Below, one piece after another: positions 9,137 to 21,188 of a DNA stretch of 64,000 nt. Position 1 is the first letter of the stretch; every line of letters starts with the position of its first letter. The DNA comes from Acetivibrio straminisolvens JCM 21531 (GTDB lineage: Bacteria; Bacillota; Clostridia; Acetivibrionales; Acetivibrionaceae), in contig NZ_BAVR01000010.1 in the NCBI RefSeq assembly GCF_000521465.1, positions 1 to 64,000 on the forward strand, read 5' to 3'. A program made the position numbers and the translations under genes. The notes under the pieces are model-generated. The model made no database searches. It was not told where the DNA came from and saw only the letters and a list, made by a program, of their open reading frames with translations.

Positions 9137-11089
9137 TTATTTTAGATTTATATATTTTGTTTTTGCTTTAAAGGGCTCAAAGGCTGTACCTCCGCCCTTA
9201 TAGAACTTACCGAAAAACTCAATGTACTGAAGTCTGCAAGAGTGAACATATGCTCCGAGGGCATTGATTGCAAAGTTGAATAAGTGCCCAAAAGCTAGAA
9301 TGGCGACTACAGCAATTATTTTTAGTATGTTGTTGAAACCGAACATTGTTGCCATCTGGTTGATAATAGATGCAATAACCGAAGTTGCAAGACCGAGAGC
9401 AAGAAGTCTTGAGTAAGACAGCACATCACTCATAAAGCTTACAAGGTCATAAAGCTTGCAACACCGCCAAAAAGCTTTGCAATAATATTTTTGTTTTCCC
9501 TGCCCTGGGTTAAAATCAAAAGGACTCCGCCAATCAGCATGAGATACTTGCCCAAAGTTACCAGACCGGTTACACTTTCGGCATCAACCTTTGGAATATA
9601 TGGAAGTACAAAGAGTATGAATCCTGTAAACAATATATACCAGAACAGCACGTCAAAAACCGCATCAAGGTATTTTTTATCCTTGATAAGATTTGCGCCG
9701 CGAACTCCAAGACCTACATATATGTGAATGGCACCGAAGAGCAGAGAGTAACTGAGCAATAATTCAGGGTCTTCCGAAGGATTGAACCACAATGCCGGTA
9801 TATTCGGAATACCGAACCAACCTCCGAAAAGCAGACCCCAGAGCATTGTGGAAATGCCGCAGTAAAACATGAGTCTCATAAACTTTTTTGTGCCTTCTTC
9901 AAGCTTAAACATTTTAAGAATTATACCTGAAAGAATAGCCATTATGCTCCATAACCGCCGTCACTTAGCATGAGTCCGAAAAACAATAATAAAAAGGGAG
10001 CCATTATTGCGTTAGGATCAAGTTCTTTGGAGTTTGGCACACTGTACATATTGGTTATGGATTCTACAGAACTTGGAATGGCTTTATTGGCAAGCAGCAC
10101 GGGGAATTCCTCGTCTTCTGCCGGCTTTATAATTTCTATAAAGCAATCGCTGCTTTTTTCAAGGAAAGTTTTCACTTGCTCCGCTGAATTTTCCGGAAGC
10201 CATCCTTCGAGCATAAATACTTTGTTGGTTTTGATAAGATTTACAAGAACGATTTTTCGTTCTCTTTCGATAGACAAGTGATCGTGAAGAACCTCTAAGT
10301 CATCCTTGTATTTTACATAGGAAGCCATTTTGTTTTCGATATCCTCGATATCCTTGTCAATTTTCTCAATGTTTTTTGAAGCTTGATTGATATTGTGTTT
10401 TGCAGTTCCGGAAAGATCTTTAAAGTTTACCTTGGAAAAACCGTACTGCTTTAACACATTCATCGTATCTTCTTCTTTGGAAGTCAGATATACAATAAGA
10501 AGATAACTTTGCTCTTTGTCTTTGCCAAGGACCTCACAGTAGCTTTCTGGGACAGTGTCGTTAAGAGCTTGTTCTATTTTATCGGTATCTGCCATTTCCG
10601 GCACAACACCGATTAAAACCGTGGAAGATGCAGTCGATGTCAGCTCAAGAGGGATGTCCAAAGCTTCCCACGGTTTGAGACTCAAAATCAGATTTGAGTT
10701 TTTGTTCTTTTCCGCTTTTAAGTTTGAAAGTATTTCATCATATTGATTAATCTCATTAATAACAGCCCAAAGTTTATCCTGATTTTGCAAAACCATGTTT
10801 AAGTCGCTGACGCTGATATTTCGTTTGGCTGAAAAGAGAGGCTTTTTGCGTTTGTCGAATTTGTCCAAATAGTCAATAATGGCCGACACTCTGTCAATCT
10901 GAGTATCGAGCTGGAGACGCGTTCATTGTCCCCATCGACATCTACCAGCTCTTTCCAATCATCGGAAGCCATCTTTTCTTTTGAGTCTGTAATCTCAACA
11001 ACCCCTAATTTCATAAGGTTTTCAAGGATGCGTTCTTTTTCCGATTCAAGCCCAATTAGAGAGATTTTATTCATTTTAACTATTGCCAT
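9137..11089 (-). CDS. atpI: V-type ATP synthase subunit I, three frameshifts
   Basis: Subunit I is the stator membrane subunit that forms the ion half-channels against the K ring and anchors the peripheral stalks. The N-terminal half is soluble and partly coiled coil. The C-terminal half contains about seven membrane helices, including the LSYSRLLALGLA region. The gene is split by single-base losses near 10913, 9950 and 9465; repair gives one reading frame of about 650 aa, the normal family length. Its start overlaps the end of the small H subunit gene by 14 nt. Confidence 0.92.
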
Positions 11090-11405
11090 AGGGGCTCACT
11101 ATCCTTCCTATGATTATCTCTACTGCTTTGTCAAGCTTCTTCCTGGCATTTTCTTTTATAGTATTGCATTCGGAAGATACTTGAGTAGTAAATTTTTCAA
11201 TTTCGGCTTTTGCCTGTTTTTCAGCATCCTGAATAATTTTTTTAGCTTCTTTTTCAGCGTCTTCCTGTGTCTGTTCAAGAAGCTTGTAAGATTGGCTTGA
11301 GGCCTCCGAAAGAATTTGCCGGGCATCTTCATGGGATTGCTTTTTAATCTGTTCGGCTTCGGTTTCGGATTGTCTTATGGATTTAATAATATCAATCGAC
11401 ACCAA
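11076..11405 (-). CDS. atpH: V-type ATP synthase small peripheral-stalk subunit H (G)
   Basis: The 109-aa product is almost entirely a charged coiled coil (DAEKEAKKIIQDAEKQAKAE). It is the partner of subunit E in the peripheral stalk. It is the first gene of the operon, as the equivalent ntpF is in Enterococcus. The start is TTG at 11405 or the adjacent GTG at 11402, both close to an AAAGGTGG site. Confidence 0.85.
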   Translation of the reverse strand: MVSIDIIKSIRQSETEAEQIKKQSHEDARQILSEASSQSYKLLEQTQEDAEKEAKKIIQDAEKQAKAEIEKFTTQVSSECNTIKENARKKLDKAVEIIIGRIVSPYGNS

Positions 11406-11786
11406 ATCACCACCTTTAGTATGTATTTATTTCCTGTCGATTTCAATTTCTGTTGCTATTAAAGTTTGTACTGCTTAAACAGTTTTTACCCATAATACAG
11501 AATATTAATACACTTTTTTGATTATTGGTTTGGTTAGACTCGCCATTGAGACTAATAATATATCGTTAAAAATTGATAGAAAACTTAATATAAATATTAG
11601 CATTATAAAAAATATATATCAAGATAGTCAGTAAAGAATTACATCATATTTTAATTAACATTATAAATTTCATTTCGGTTGGAAAAAAGAAAAAATGATG
11701 TTATTATAATATGAGATAAAAAATAGTTAACCGATAATTGATGTTGCTTTTATAAAAAATGTGCAAAATAATATGAGGAGTGTTTT
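11406..11786. other. Divergent intergenic region between the V-ATPase operon and pheA
   Basis: This is 381 nt of AT-rich DNA with no coding signal. It must carry outward promoters for both flanking units. A TATAAT at 11705-11710 lies on the pheA side, and a TATTAT on the minus strand near 11520 lies on the V-ATPase side. Neither has a convincing -35 box at standard spacing, so I do not call promoters. Confidence 0.5.
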
Positions 11787-12620
11787 ATGGTAAGAATTGG
11801 TTTTTTAGGGCCCAAGGGAACATTTTCGCAGGAAGCGATGTTTACATATACCGAAGGAAGAAATGACTTTACCGGGGTTGATTACAACACATGGTGGAGC
11901 TAATTATGGCTGTGGAAAACGATGAGATTGATGAGGCTGTTGTACCTATCGAGAATTCTCTGGAGGGAGCTGTAAGTGTTACGATGGACATGCTTGCAGC
12001 GGATGTGGATCTTAAGATTAAGGCTGAGGTTGTTATTGAGGTAAAGCAAAACCTTATGGCCAAAAAGGGAACAGAGACTAAAGATATAAAGTACATCCTT
12101 TCCCATCCCCAGCCCATTGGACAGTGCAGAAAGTTTCTGGATTCTGCCTTTCCCCGTGCATTAATAAAATATGTATATAGTACTGCACAGGCGGCAAAAG
12201 AGGTTGCACAGGGGGAAGGGGATATGGCAGCCATCGGTTCTTTGGCTGCAGCTAAAGAGTATGGACTTGAGGTCCTTAAAGAGTCCATTCAGGATAGCGA
12301 TAATAATTTTACAAGGTTCGTAGTAATTTCAAAAAAAGAAGCCAAAAAGGCAGAAAGGAATAAAACCTCCATAGTTTTCTCCACAGAAGACAGGCCGGGA
12401 AGCCTTTACAGGATACTGGACATATTCAGCCTTTGGGATATAAACATGACGAGAATAGAATCAAGACCTGCCAAAAACGAGTTGAAGATACATATTCTTT
12501 GTGGATATAAAAGGGCATATAGAGGATCAAGACGTCAGGGATGCACTTACAATGGTAAAAAGAAAGACTTCCTTTTATAAATTTTTGGGTTCTTATCCGG
12601 AATTTCAAATACGGTGTTGA
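11787..12620 (+). CDS. pheA: Prephenate dehydratase, frameshifted
   Basis: The enzyme converts prephenate to phenylpyruvate in phenylalanine synthesis. The N-terminal lobe starts MVRIGFLGPKGTFSQEA. The catalytic lobe includes the NNFTRFVVI segment with the invariant Thr-Arg-Phe. A C-terminal ACT domain (TSIVFSTEDRPGSLYRIL, then ESRP) provides phenylalanine feedback. The frame breaks near 11889 (one A lost) and near 12487 (net two bases lost); repair gives about 278 aa, typical for the stand-alone enzyme. A GGAG site precedes the ATG. Confidence 0.93.
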
Positions 12621-12678
12621 GCTTTGAAAGATTTAGTTTTTTCGTTTTTTGGGAAATTCGGTACCTGGGTCTATTTTA

Positions 12679-12687
12679 TGGTATAAT
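12679..12687 (+). promoter_or_regulatory. Extended -10 promoter element before the MazG-like/gdpP unit
   Basis: TGGTATAAT is a perfect extended -10 box (TGnTATAAT), 86 nt before the next start codon. No clear -35 box is visible at 17-18 nt, as is allowed for extended -10 promoters. Confidence 0.5.
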
Positions 12688-12772
12688 ATATGTTATATGC
12701 GAATTGTTTCTTAAATAAATAGGGCACGAATTATTTATACGAATAATTTATATTAAATGTTGGAGTGGTTTT

Positions 12773-13114
12773 ATGGCTTTGTTTGACAGGGATATTGACA
12801 TTACGAGGAATATTAAAATTATTGAGTGGCTTAAAAGTGAACTTCTTACCGATATAGCAAATCTTTTCAAGGTTTTGGTCAACGGAGTAAGGGAAGAGGT
12901 GCATGAATCGGTCTCGGAAACCCTGTCCAATATAATTTTAATCTGCTATATGCTTGGCAGGCGTTTGGGCGTAAGTTATAATTCCATTGAGATTAAAATA
13001 AACAATAAGATAAAACTCGGCATTATTGAAAATCATGATGTTGAAAAATACTATGGGGATTTGACTGAACTTGCAAAGCATTTGAACTCCTCTAGAATGC
13101 AAAACAAGGTCTAA
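12773..13114 (+). CDS. MazG-like family protein
   Basis: This 113-aa protein resembles the short MazG-like helical family of Firmicutes (all-alpha NTP-pyrophosphohydrolase fold): DIDITRNIKIIEWLKSELL, then a conserved EEVHESVSETL acidic helix that would supply metal ligands. Activity is not established for these short members. It lies 27 nt upstream of gdpP, so a link to nucleotide signalling is possible but only by context. An extended -10 promoter lies upstream. Confidence 0.7.
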   Translation: MALFDRDIDITRNIKIIEWLKSELLTDIANLFKVLVNGVREEVHESVSETLSNIILICYMLGRRLGVSYNSIEIKINNKIKLGIIENHDVEKYYGDLTELAKHLNSSRMQNKV

Positions 13115-13141
13115 GACTTTAAAGTAACGGGAGGAGTATCG

Positions 13142-15150
13142 ATGGAAAGCAAAAAATTTATTGGGATGTTTTTGCCAAAATCAAGTTTTTACCTGCTGAT
13201 TATATTTTTTCTGCTGATAATTATTACTGCTTTGGAATTTGTAGTTGCTATTCCGGGCTATGTACTGTTTTTGCTGCTTTTGTACTATAACTTCAGATCA
13301 AATTACAAAAGGCACAAGGAGATAACCCGATATATTGAAAATTTGACCTTCAATATAAATACGGCGTCAAAGGATACGCTGCTCAATTTCCCCATGCCTT
13401 TGGTTTTGATTGAGCTGGATGGGACAATTATTTGGTATAATTCATCTTTTAAGAAGATTTTTGATGGAGAAAAGCTTTTAGACAAGACAATACACTCCCT
13501 TGTAAAAGGGTTAAACCCGGAGGAGCTTACCGATGGAAACATGAACTTCAGCAGGAATATTGTAATAAACGGAAGAAATTACTGTGTGATGGGTAATTTC
13601 GTAAAAGTAGACAGCAAGATAAACGAAGATGGGCTAATAATACTCATGTATTTGATGGACAATACGGAACTTGTGGAGTTAAAGAAAAAGCATGAGAATG
13701 AAAGGGCAACAGTAGGAATTATTATAATAGACAATTACGATGATTTGATGCAGAGCCTGGAAGATACAATACGCACCCAGATTCTTGCGGAAATAGATTC
13801 CAAAATAACCCGGTGGATGGGATATACCAACGGTATATTAAAGAAATTTGAAAGGGATAAGTATATACTTATATTTGACTATAAGTATCTTAAGGATTTT
13901 GAAGAGAAAAAGTTTGATATTTTAGATTCCGTCAAGGAAATAAATGTGGGAAATAAGATTCCCGTTACATTAAGTATCGGAATAGGTATAGGGGCGGAAT
14001 CGCTGCTGGAGAAATTTCGTTTTGCACATGCCTCTTTGGATATTGCGTTGGGAAGAGGCGGTGACCAGGTGGTTGTAAAAAACGGAGAAAATATAACCTT
14101 CTTTGGAGGAAAAACCCGGGAACTGGAGAAGAGAACAAGAGTAAAAGCAAGGGTTATTGCGTATGCATTGAGGGAGCTTATCGACCAGGCTTCGGATGTA
14201 ATGATAATGGGGCACGACAACTGTGATATTGACTGTTTGGGTGCGGCCCTTGGAATATACAGGGTTGCAAAGAACAGGAACAAAGAGGCCCATATAGTCT
14301 TAAACAGCTCAAACCCTACAATTGATGTTTGATATCAAAAATTGAAAAAAGCGGGGACTATGAAGGCCTGTTTATAGCAAATGAACAAGCCATTGAAAAA
14401 ATCAGCAAGAAAACGCTGCTGATTATTGTAGATACCCACAGACCGACTTTTACCGAGTTTCCGGAACTTTTAAAATATACTGAAAAGATAGTGGTTATAG
14501 ACCATCACAGAAGAGGAGCGGATTATCTCCAGGAAGCAGTGCTAACCTATCAGGAAACCTATGCTTCATCTACATGTGAGCTAGTTACGGAGATACTGCA
14601 ATATGTGGAAGAGAAAATAAAGCTGACGCCTGTTGAAGCCGAGGCGCTGTATGCCGGTATAGTAATAGATACCAAGAATTTTACATTCAAAACCGGAGTA
14701 CGTACCTTTGAGGCAGCAGCTTTCCTGAGAAGGCATGGAGTGGATACCGTGTCAGTAAGGCAGATGTTCCAAAGCGACATAAATACCTATATAAACGTTT
14801 CAAATGTGGTAAGAGATGCGGAAATAATAAGGAATAATATGGCTATATCCATTTGTTCGCAGAATATGAAAAATGCCACCTTGATTGCTGCCCAAGCGGC
14901 AGATCAGCTTGTGAATCTGGCAGGACTAAATGCAGCCTTTGTGCTAAGCCATATTAACAACGGAGTCGCAATTAGCGGCAGATCCCTAGGCGACGTAAAT
15001 GTTCAGGTGATCCTTGAGAAGCTTGGAGGAGGGGGGCATATGACAGTTGCCGGCGCCCAGCTTCAGGGGGTGACGATTGAGGAAGCAAAAGAAAAACTTG
15101 GTGACGCAATTAACGAATATTTTGATGAAATCAACAGACAAAACACTTAG
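13142..15150 (+). CDS. gdpP: Cyclic-di-AMP phosphodiesterase GdpP (YybT family), frameshifted
   Basis: This is a membrane-bound enzyme that hydrolyses c-di-AMP. In order: two N-terminal membrane helices (about residues 15-55), a PAS-like domain, a degenerate GGDEF domain (about 175-305), a DHH domain beginning MGHDNCDIDCLG with the VIDHHRRGAD motif, and a C-terminal DHHA1 domain with GGGGHMTVAGAQ. One T is lost near 14330 within IDVLISK; repair gives about 669 aa. The gene heads the classic gdpP-rplI-dnaB cluster of Firmicutes. Confidence 0.95.
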
Positions 15151-15196
15151 TATTTTGTTATTATATAAGTAATATGATGTTAAGGAGAGATACACT

Positions 15197-15644
15197 ATGA
15201 AGGTTATTTTAAAAGAGGATGTAAAGGGACTGGGAAAAAAGGAGAGTCTTGTTGATGTAAGTGACGGATATGCAAGAAATTTCTGATTCCAAAAGGTCTG
15301 GCTGTCGAAGCGAATGCATCCAATATGAATATCATGCAGTCAAAAAAGGAAGCAGAAAAGAATAAAAAGGAACGGGAACTGGCGCAGGCAAAGGAGCTTG
15401 CCGAGAAGCTTAAAAATATAGTGGTTACACTTAAGCTAAAGCCGGAGAAAACGGAAAGCTTTTTGGCTCAATGACCAGCAAGGATGTATCGGATTATTTA
15501 AAAAAACAGCACAAGCTTGATATAGACAAGAAAAAAATAAATCTTCCGGAATCCATAAAGTCACTGGGTACCTATGAAGCAGATGTGAAGCTTTATCCGG
15601 GAGTAAGCGCAAAATTGACCGTTAAGATTGAGCAGGAACAATAA
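15197..15644 (+). CDS. rplI: 50S ribosomal protein L9, two frameshifts
   Basis: L9 binds 23S rRNA. The N-terminal domain [19 protein letters not shown] is unmistakable, followed by the long connecting helix and the C-terminal domain ([13 protein letters not shown]). The frame breaks near 15284 (one T lost at ARNFLIPKG) and near 15438 (one A lost before [10 protein letters not shown]). Repair gives 149 aa, the usual length. A gene of this importance is unlikely to be truly broken, so these are among the clearest signs of sequencing error. Confidence 0.94.
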
Positions 15645-15694
15645 TTGCCGGTCATTAGGCGAAAATATGTTTATGTCAGGATGAGTGATGGAAT

Positions 15695-17032
15695 ATGGAC
15701 TTGGGTTCTTTTGGCCGAATACCTCCGCAGAATATAGAGGCCGAGCAGTCGGTGATAGGTGCTATACTCCTTGATAAAGAGGTACTGTCAAGTGTAACGG
15801 AAATAATCTCAAGCCAGGATTTTTACAGAGAAGACCATAGGGAAATATTCGAAGCAATAATGGACCTTTATGAAAAGGCAGAACCTATTGACCTCATTAC
15901 AGTTTCGGAGCAGCTAAAAATAAGGGGAAGCCTTGAGGGGGTAGGAGGGCTGGAGTATCTTACAAATCTGGCAAGTTCGGTTCCTACCACTGCAAACGCA
16001 AAGCACTATGCAAAAATAGTTGAAGAAAAATCTATATTGCGAAAGCTTATCAGGGCTTCCAGCGAAATTGTCAATATGGGTTATGAGGCTTCGGAAGAGG
16101 TTTCATATGTTCTGGACAGAGCGGAAAAAAGCATATTTGACGTACTTCAAAAGAGAAATACACAAGGTTTTTCTCCTATTAAGGAAGTATTGATTGATAC
16201 TTTTAACCGCCTTGAAGAGCTTTACAACAACAAAGGACATATTACCGGCATTCCCACCGGTTTTGTGGATCTGGATTTTAAGACTGCAGGTCTTCAAAAC
16301 TCCGACCTGGTGCTTATTGCGGCAAGACCGGCTATGGGAAAGACTTCCTTTGTACTCAATATAGCCCAGTATGCAGCAGTTCATGCAAGGGTACCTGTGG
16401 CCATATTCAGCCTGGAGATGTCAAAGGAACAGTTGGTAAACAGGATGCTCTGCTGCGAAGCCATGGTGGACAGTCAGAAGATGAGGACCGGAAAACTGGA
16501 GGACAGCGATTGGCAAAAAGTAGCAAGGGCATTGGGGCCTCTGTCTGAGGCACCAATTTATATTGATGATACCCCGGGAGTCTCTGTCACGGAGATTAGG
16601 GCAAAATGCAGAAGACTCAAGATCGAAAAAGACTTGGGATTGGTTGTTATAGATTACCTTCAGCTTATGCAGGGAAGGGGAAAGACTGAAAGCAGGCAAC
16701 AGGAAATATCGGAGATATCAAGATCTCTCAAGATACTGGCAAAGGAGATAAACGTTCCCGTGTTGACTCTGTCTCAGCTAAGTCGTGCTCCGGAGCTTAG
16801 GGCCGACCATAGGCCTATTCTAAGTGACCTTAGAGAATCCGGTGCAATAGAGCAGGACGCAGATATTGTAATGTTTCTGTACAGGGATGACTATTACAAT
16901 CCCGATACCGAAAAAAAGAATATAGCTGAGGTGATAGTTGCAAAGCACAGAAACGGTTCTACGGGAACCGTGGAACTGGCATGGTTGGGACAGTATACGA
17001 AATTTGCAAACCTTGAGAAATTTAGAGAATAG
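15695..17032 (+). CDS. dnaB: Replicative DNA helicase DnaB
   Basis: This is the hexameric 5'-3' helicase of the replication fork. The intact 445-aa product begins with the PPQNIEAEQSVIGAILLD primase-binding N-terminal domain. A linker follows, then the RecA-like motor with Walker A ARPAMGKTSF, Walker B VVIDYLQLM and the arginine-finger region near the C-terminus. It lies about 50 nt after rplI, with tilS starting 16 nt after its stop. Confidence 0.97.
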   Translation: MDLGSFGRIPPQNIEAEQSVIGAILLDKEVLSSVTEIISSQDFYREDHREIFEAIMDLYEKAEPIDLITVSEQLKIRGSLEGVGGLEYLTNLASSVPTTANAKHYAKIVEEKSILRKLIRASSEIVNMGYEASEEVSYVLDRAEKSIFDVLQKRNTQGFSPIKEVLIDTFNRLEELYNNKGHITGIPTGFVDLDFKTAGLQNSDLVLIAARPAMGKTSFVLNIAQYAAVHARVPVAIFSLEMSKEQLVNRMLCCEAMVDSQKMRTGKLEDSDWQKVARALGPLSEAPIYIDDTPGVSVTEIRAKCRRLKIEKDLGLVVIDYLQLMQGRGKTESRQQEISEISRSLKILAKEINVPVLTLSQLSRAPELRADHRPILSDLRESGAIEQDADIVMFLYRDDYYNPDTEKKNIAEVIVAKHRNGSTGTVELAWLGQYTKFANLEKFRE

Positions 17033-17047
17033 TGCTGGAATAGTTTT

Positions 17048-18459
17048 ATGATAAATAAGGTATTGGAAGTAATTACAAAATATAATATTATTGAGAATGG
17101 GGATAAAATAGTTGTTGGAGTATCCGGCGGCCTGATTCGGTGTGTCTTTTGCACATTTTGTATAAACTTAGGGAAAGTATGGATTTGGGGCTTGTAGCGG
17201 TGCATGTCAACCATATGTTAAGAGGGGACGAATCCCTTGAGGATGAAGCTTTTGTTGAAAACTTCTGCGGTAGACTAAATGTTGAGCTTGTCAGCCGGCG
17301 TATTGATATAAAAAAGCTTGCAAAGGAACGAAAGCTTTCTTTAGAGGAAACCGGCAGGATAGAGAGATATAGACTTTTTAAAAAAGTTGCGGAAAGTACC
17401 GGTGCAAAAAAAATTGCTGTAGCCCATAATAAGAATGACCAGGCGGAAACTGTGCTGATGAATATTATAAGAGGCACGGGTCTTGACGGACTTAAAGGAA
17501 TGGATTATATTCGAGGCAGGATTATAAGACCTCTTTTAGGTATTGAGAGAGCGGAAATCGAAGATTATTGCCGCATTCACAGCCTAAATCCACGCATTGA
17601 CAGTTCAAATCTGGAGGATATTTATACTAGAAATAGAATAAGACTTGATCTAATACCCTATATAGATAAATTATTCAATGCCGATATAGTAAATAGTATA
17701 ACTAAAATGTCAGATTTAATAAGGGATGACAATAGCTTTATCGAGAAGAAAATAGATGAAATTTGTGATAAAGCCGAAATAAAGAGTAATGACAGGGAAG
17801 TAATTTTAAGTTTTCCGGCTTTAAAAGAATGCCATATTGCTGCACAGAGAAGAATAATTCGGAATTCTATAAAAAAAGTAAAGGGAGACATAAAAGGAAT
17901 TGCAACAGTACATATTGATAGTATAATAGATCTGATTGAAAATGGCACAACGGGCTCGATACTGCATCTTCCCCATGATGTGAGAGCTGAAAAATCCTAT
18001 GGAATCTTAAAAATATATTTGCAGGAATTTGAGAAAGAAGATATATACTTTAATAAGAAAGTAGACATACCTGGAATTACCGTTATTGATGAAATAAACG
18101 GCAAAATAGAGGCATCCTTGATTGAGGTTTCTTCCGATGCTTTTAATATGAAAGATTTTACGAGGATATCGGAGAAAAGCCAAATTCAGTTTTTTGATTA
18201 TGACAGGCTAAGAGAGGGAATATATTTGAGAAACAGAAGAAATGGGGATGTCTTCAAACCGCTTAACTCAAGCGGGACAAAAAAACTCAAAGAATTTTTT
18301 ATTGACAATAAAATTCCAAGGGAAACAAGAAATCAAATACCGCTAATTTCAAAGGATAAAGAAATTGTATGGATAATAGGTTACAAAATCAGTGATAAAT
18401 TTAAAGTAACTGAAAATACTAAAACCATATTGAAATTATCCTATGATAAATCGCATTAA
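17048..18459 (+). CDS. tilS: tRNA(Ile)-lysidine synthetase, frameshifted
   Basis: TilS adds lysine to the wobble cytidine of tRNA-Ile(CAU), an essential step. The N-terminal PP-loop ATPase domain carries SGGPDS (one C lost there near 17131 breaks the frame) and HVNHMLRG. The central linker and the C-terminal TilS substrate domain (RNRRNGDVFKPL) follow. Repair gives about 470 aa. It is followed by hpt and ftsH in the standard Firmicutes order tilS-hpt-ftsH. Confidence 0.95.
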
Positions 18460-18550
18460 ATTAATCAAAATCCATAAGCCGTATATATTGAGTTGGGGTT
18501 AGGATGGAAAACATATAGACTTAAAATAGCATATATTTAGGAGGAAACTC

Positions 18551-19104
18551 ATGATAAGTCAAATTGAAGAGGTTTTGGTTACCAGAGAGGAACTAATGAA
18601 TAAGGCTAAAGAGTTGGGAAAAAGGATTTCCAATGACTATGAGGGAAAAGAGCTTGTCTTGATTGGAGTGCTAAAAGGGGGGTAGTATTTTTTGCCGATC
18701 TGATAAGGGAGATAAGCATACCTATTGAAATGGATTTTATATCAGTGTCAAGTTACGGCAATTCCACCAAATCATCGGGAGTTGTGCGCATAATAAAAGA
18801 CATTGATATAGATATTACCAATAAGCATGTGCTTATTGTCGAAGACTTGGTGGATACGGGTCTTACACTTCATTACTTAAAAAGCATGTTTGAGAACAGA
18901 GGCCCCAAAGATGTTAAGATATGTACCGCCCTTGATAAGCCGTCGAGGCGAAAGGTGGATTTGAAGATAGATTATGAAGGTATTACGATACCGGATAAAT
19001 TTGTAGTGGGTTATGGATTGGATTTTGCAGGAAAATACAGGAATCTTCCGGACGTATGCGTATTGCATTCTTCTGTTTATACAGATAAAGAGGATGCCGG
19101 ATGA
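18551..19104 (+). CDS. hpt: Hypoxanthine phosphoribosyltransferase, frameshifted
   Basis: This is a purine salvage enzyme that makes IMP/GMP from the base and PRPP. It has the LKGG loop (one G lost here near 18681 shifts the frame), the PRPP-binding motif VLIVEDLVDTGLTL, and the YGLDFAGKYRNLPDV end typical of bacterial HPRT. Repair gives 184 aa. The ATG at 18551 follows a GGAGG site. It sits between tilS and ftsH. Confidence 0.94.
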
Positions 19105-19234
19105 AAATAATATTAAAGGTTTCTTGTGTTTTTAAAACCGTTATGTTAATATAATGTAATATATATTAATGAATATATTGCAATGGATTGGATTTTTTTA
19201 CATTGTTTACTATAATTGATAAGGAGGGAGCTAT

Positions 19235-21033
19235 TTGAAATATTTCAAAATATAAGTTTTTATATAGTACTATTTGTGATGTTGCTGGCTTTTTTGGTTA
19301 TAGTACAAAGTCGTCCGGTTGAAAAAGAGCAAAAGTATTCTCAGCTTATAGGTGATATTCAAAATGGAAAGGTTCAGGAGATTATACTGGAGGACAATAA
19401 AGCCACAGTAAAATATAAAGAAGAAGGACAGAGGGACCAGTTTGTTTATATACCTGATGTTGAGGTGTTTATGAATGAGATAAATGACCTTATCAGACAG
19501 GGAGAGCTGGAATTTAGGAGCAGGGTTCCTTATTCTCCGCCGTGGTGGATTTCAATATTGCCTACTTTGGTGATTATAGTTGTGTTTGTGCTGTTCTGGG
19601 TATTTTTCCTCCAGCAGTCGCAGGGCGGCGGAAGCAGAGTAATGTCCTTTGGTAAGAGCAGAGCAAAAATGACAATAGATGATAAAAGAAAGGTTACTTT
19701 CAATGATGTGGCAGGAGCTGACGAAGAAAAAGAGGAACTGAGAGAAATAGTTGAATTCTTGAAGCATTCTAAGAAGTTCCTGGAGCTGGGAGCAAGGATA
19801 CCCAAGGGAGTGCTTTTGGTGGGACCTCCGGGTACAGGTAAAACCTTGCTTGCAAAGGCCGTATCGGGAGAAGCGGGAGTTCCCTTCTTTAGTATAAGCG
19901 GTTCCGACTTTGTGGAAATGTTTGTAGGTGTAGGTGCTTCGAGGGTTAGAGACCTTTTTGAACAGGCAAAGAAAAATGCTCCCTGTATTATTTTCATAGA
20001 TGAAATTGATGCTGTGGGAAGACATAGAGGAGCAGGGCTTGGCGGCGGCCATGACGAAAGGGAACAGACACTCAATCAGCTGCTGGTTGAGATGGATGGT
20101 TTTGGAGCGAATGAAGGAGTAATAATCCTGGCTGCAACTAACAGGCCGGATATTCTAGACCCTGCACTTTTAAGGCCGGGAAGATTTGACAGAAGAGTTG
20201 TTGTGGGACTTCCGGATATCAAAGGCAGAGAAGAAATTCTGAGGGTTCATGCAAAGGGTAAGCCTCTGGCCGAAGACGTCAAATTGGATGAACTTGCAAA
20301 GAGTACACCCGGATTTACCGGAGCAGACCTTGAAAATCTTCTTAATGAAGCAGCTTTGCTTGCTGCCAGAGCCAATAAAAAAGTAATAACAATGACTGAG
20401 ATAAAGGAAGCGGTATTCAAGGTGGTTGTAGGACCGGAGAAGAAGAGCAGGGTAATGAGCGAAAAAGAGAAAAAGCTTACTGCTTATCATGAAGCCGGTC
20501 ACGCTATTGCGATAAAAGCGGTGTCCACTACCGATAAAGTTGACAGGATTTCCATTATCCCGTCAGGTATGGCAGGCGGCTTTACCGCCCACAAGCCGGA
20601 TGAGGATAAAACCTATGAAACCAAATCCCATCTCATTGAAAAGATTATCGTTTCTTTGGGTGGAAGGGCAGCAGAAGAGATTGTCTTAGGAGAAATCAGC
20701 ACAGGGCTTATGCCGATTTGAAGCAGGCTAACGGAATTGCCAGAAGCATGATTACCAAATACGGTATGAGTGAGACCTTGGGCAATCTCGTATTCGGAAA
20801 TGAAAATGATGAGGTGTTTATAGGAAGAGACCTGGCTCAGACAAGAAACTACAGTGAAGAGGTAGCTGCTCAAATTGACAGGGAAGTAAAGAAAATAATA
20901 GATTCATGCTATGAGAAAATAACAAATATTTTAAAGGAAAATATAAACAAACTTCAATGCCATAGCAAATGCTCTTATAGAAAGAGAAAAGCTTGAGGGT
21001 CATGAGTTTGAAGAGCTGTATGCCAGTGCTTGA
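19235..21033 (+). CDS. ftsH: ATP-dependent zinc metalloprotease FtsH, frameshifted
   Basis: FtsH is a membrane-anchored AAA+ protease. Two N-terminal membrane helices flank a small outer domain. The AAA module has Walker A GPPGTGKT, Walker B IIFIDEID and the second region of homology. The protease has the zinc motif HEAGH. The true start is most likely the TTG at 19235 behind AAGGAGGG, giving MKYFKNISFYIV after restoring one A near 19250. Further breaks lie near 20706 (one G lost in STGAYADL) and near 20956 (one extra A). Repair gives about 599 aa with a full C-terminus ending at 21033. Confidence 0.94.
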
Positions 21034-21061
21034 TTGATTCGGTTAAAAAAATAGCTTCCTT

Positions 21062-21094
21062 AAAAAGAGATGGTGTTGAACTATCTCTTTTTTG
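21062..21094 (+). terminator. Terminator after ftsH
   Basis: A perfect 10-bp stem (21062-21071 with 21083-21092) has an 11-nt loop and ends in T. It lies about 30 nt after the ftsH stop and closes the tilS-hpt-ftsH unit. Confidence 0.8.
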
Positions 21095-21188
21095 CTTTAT
21101 TATTACATATGTATTTGTTATAATAACAAATGCCCGATAACAAAAATTATTTCAAAAATTTCAATTTTCGAGTGGAGAGGGAAGAACT

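Noticed and set aside
19188-19216. TTGGAT-N17-TATAAT as the ftsH promoter
   Set aside because: The start site would fall on or after the ribosome site at 19221, giving an mRNA without it.
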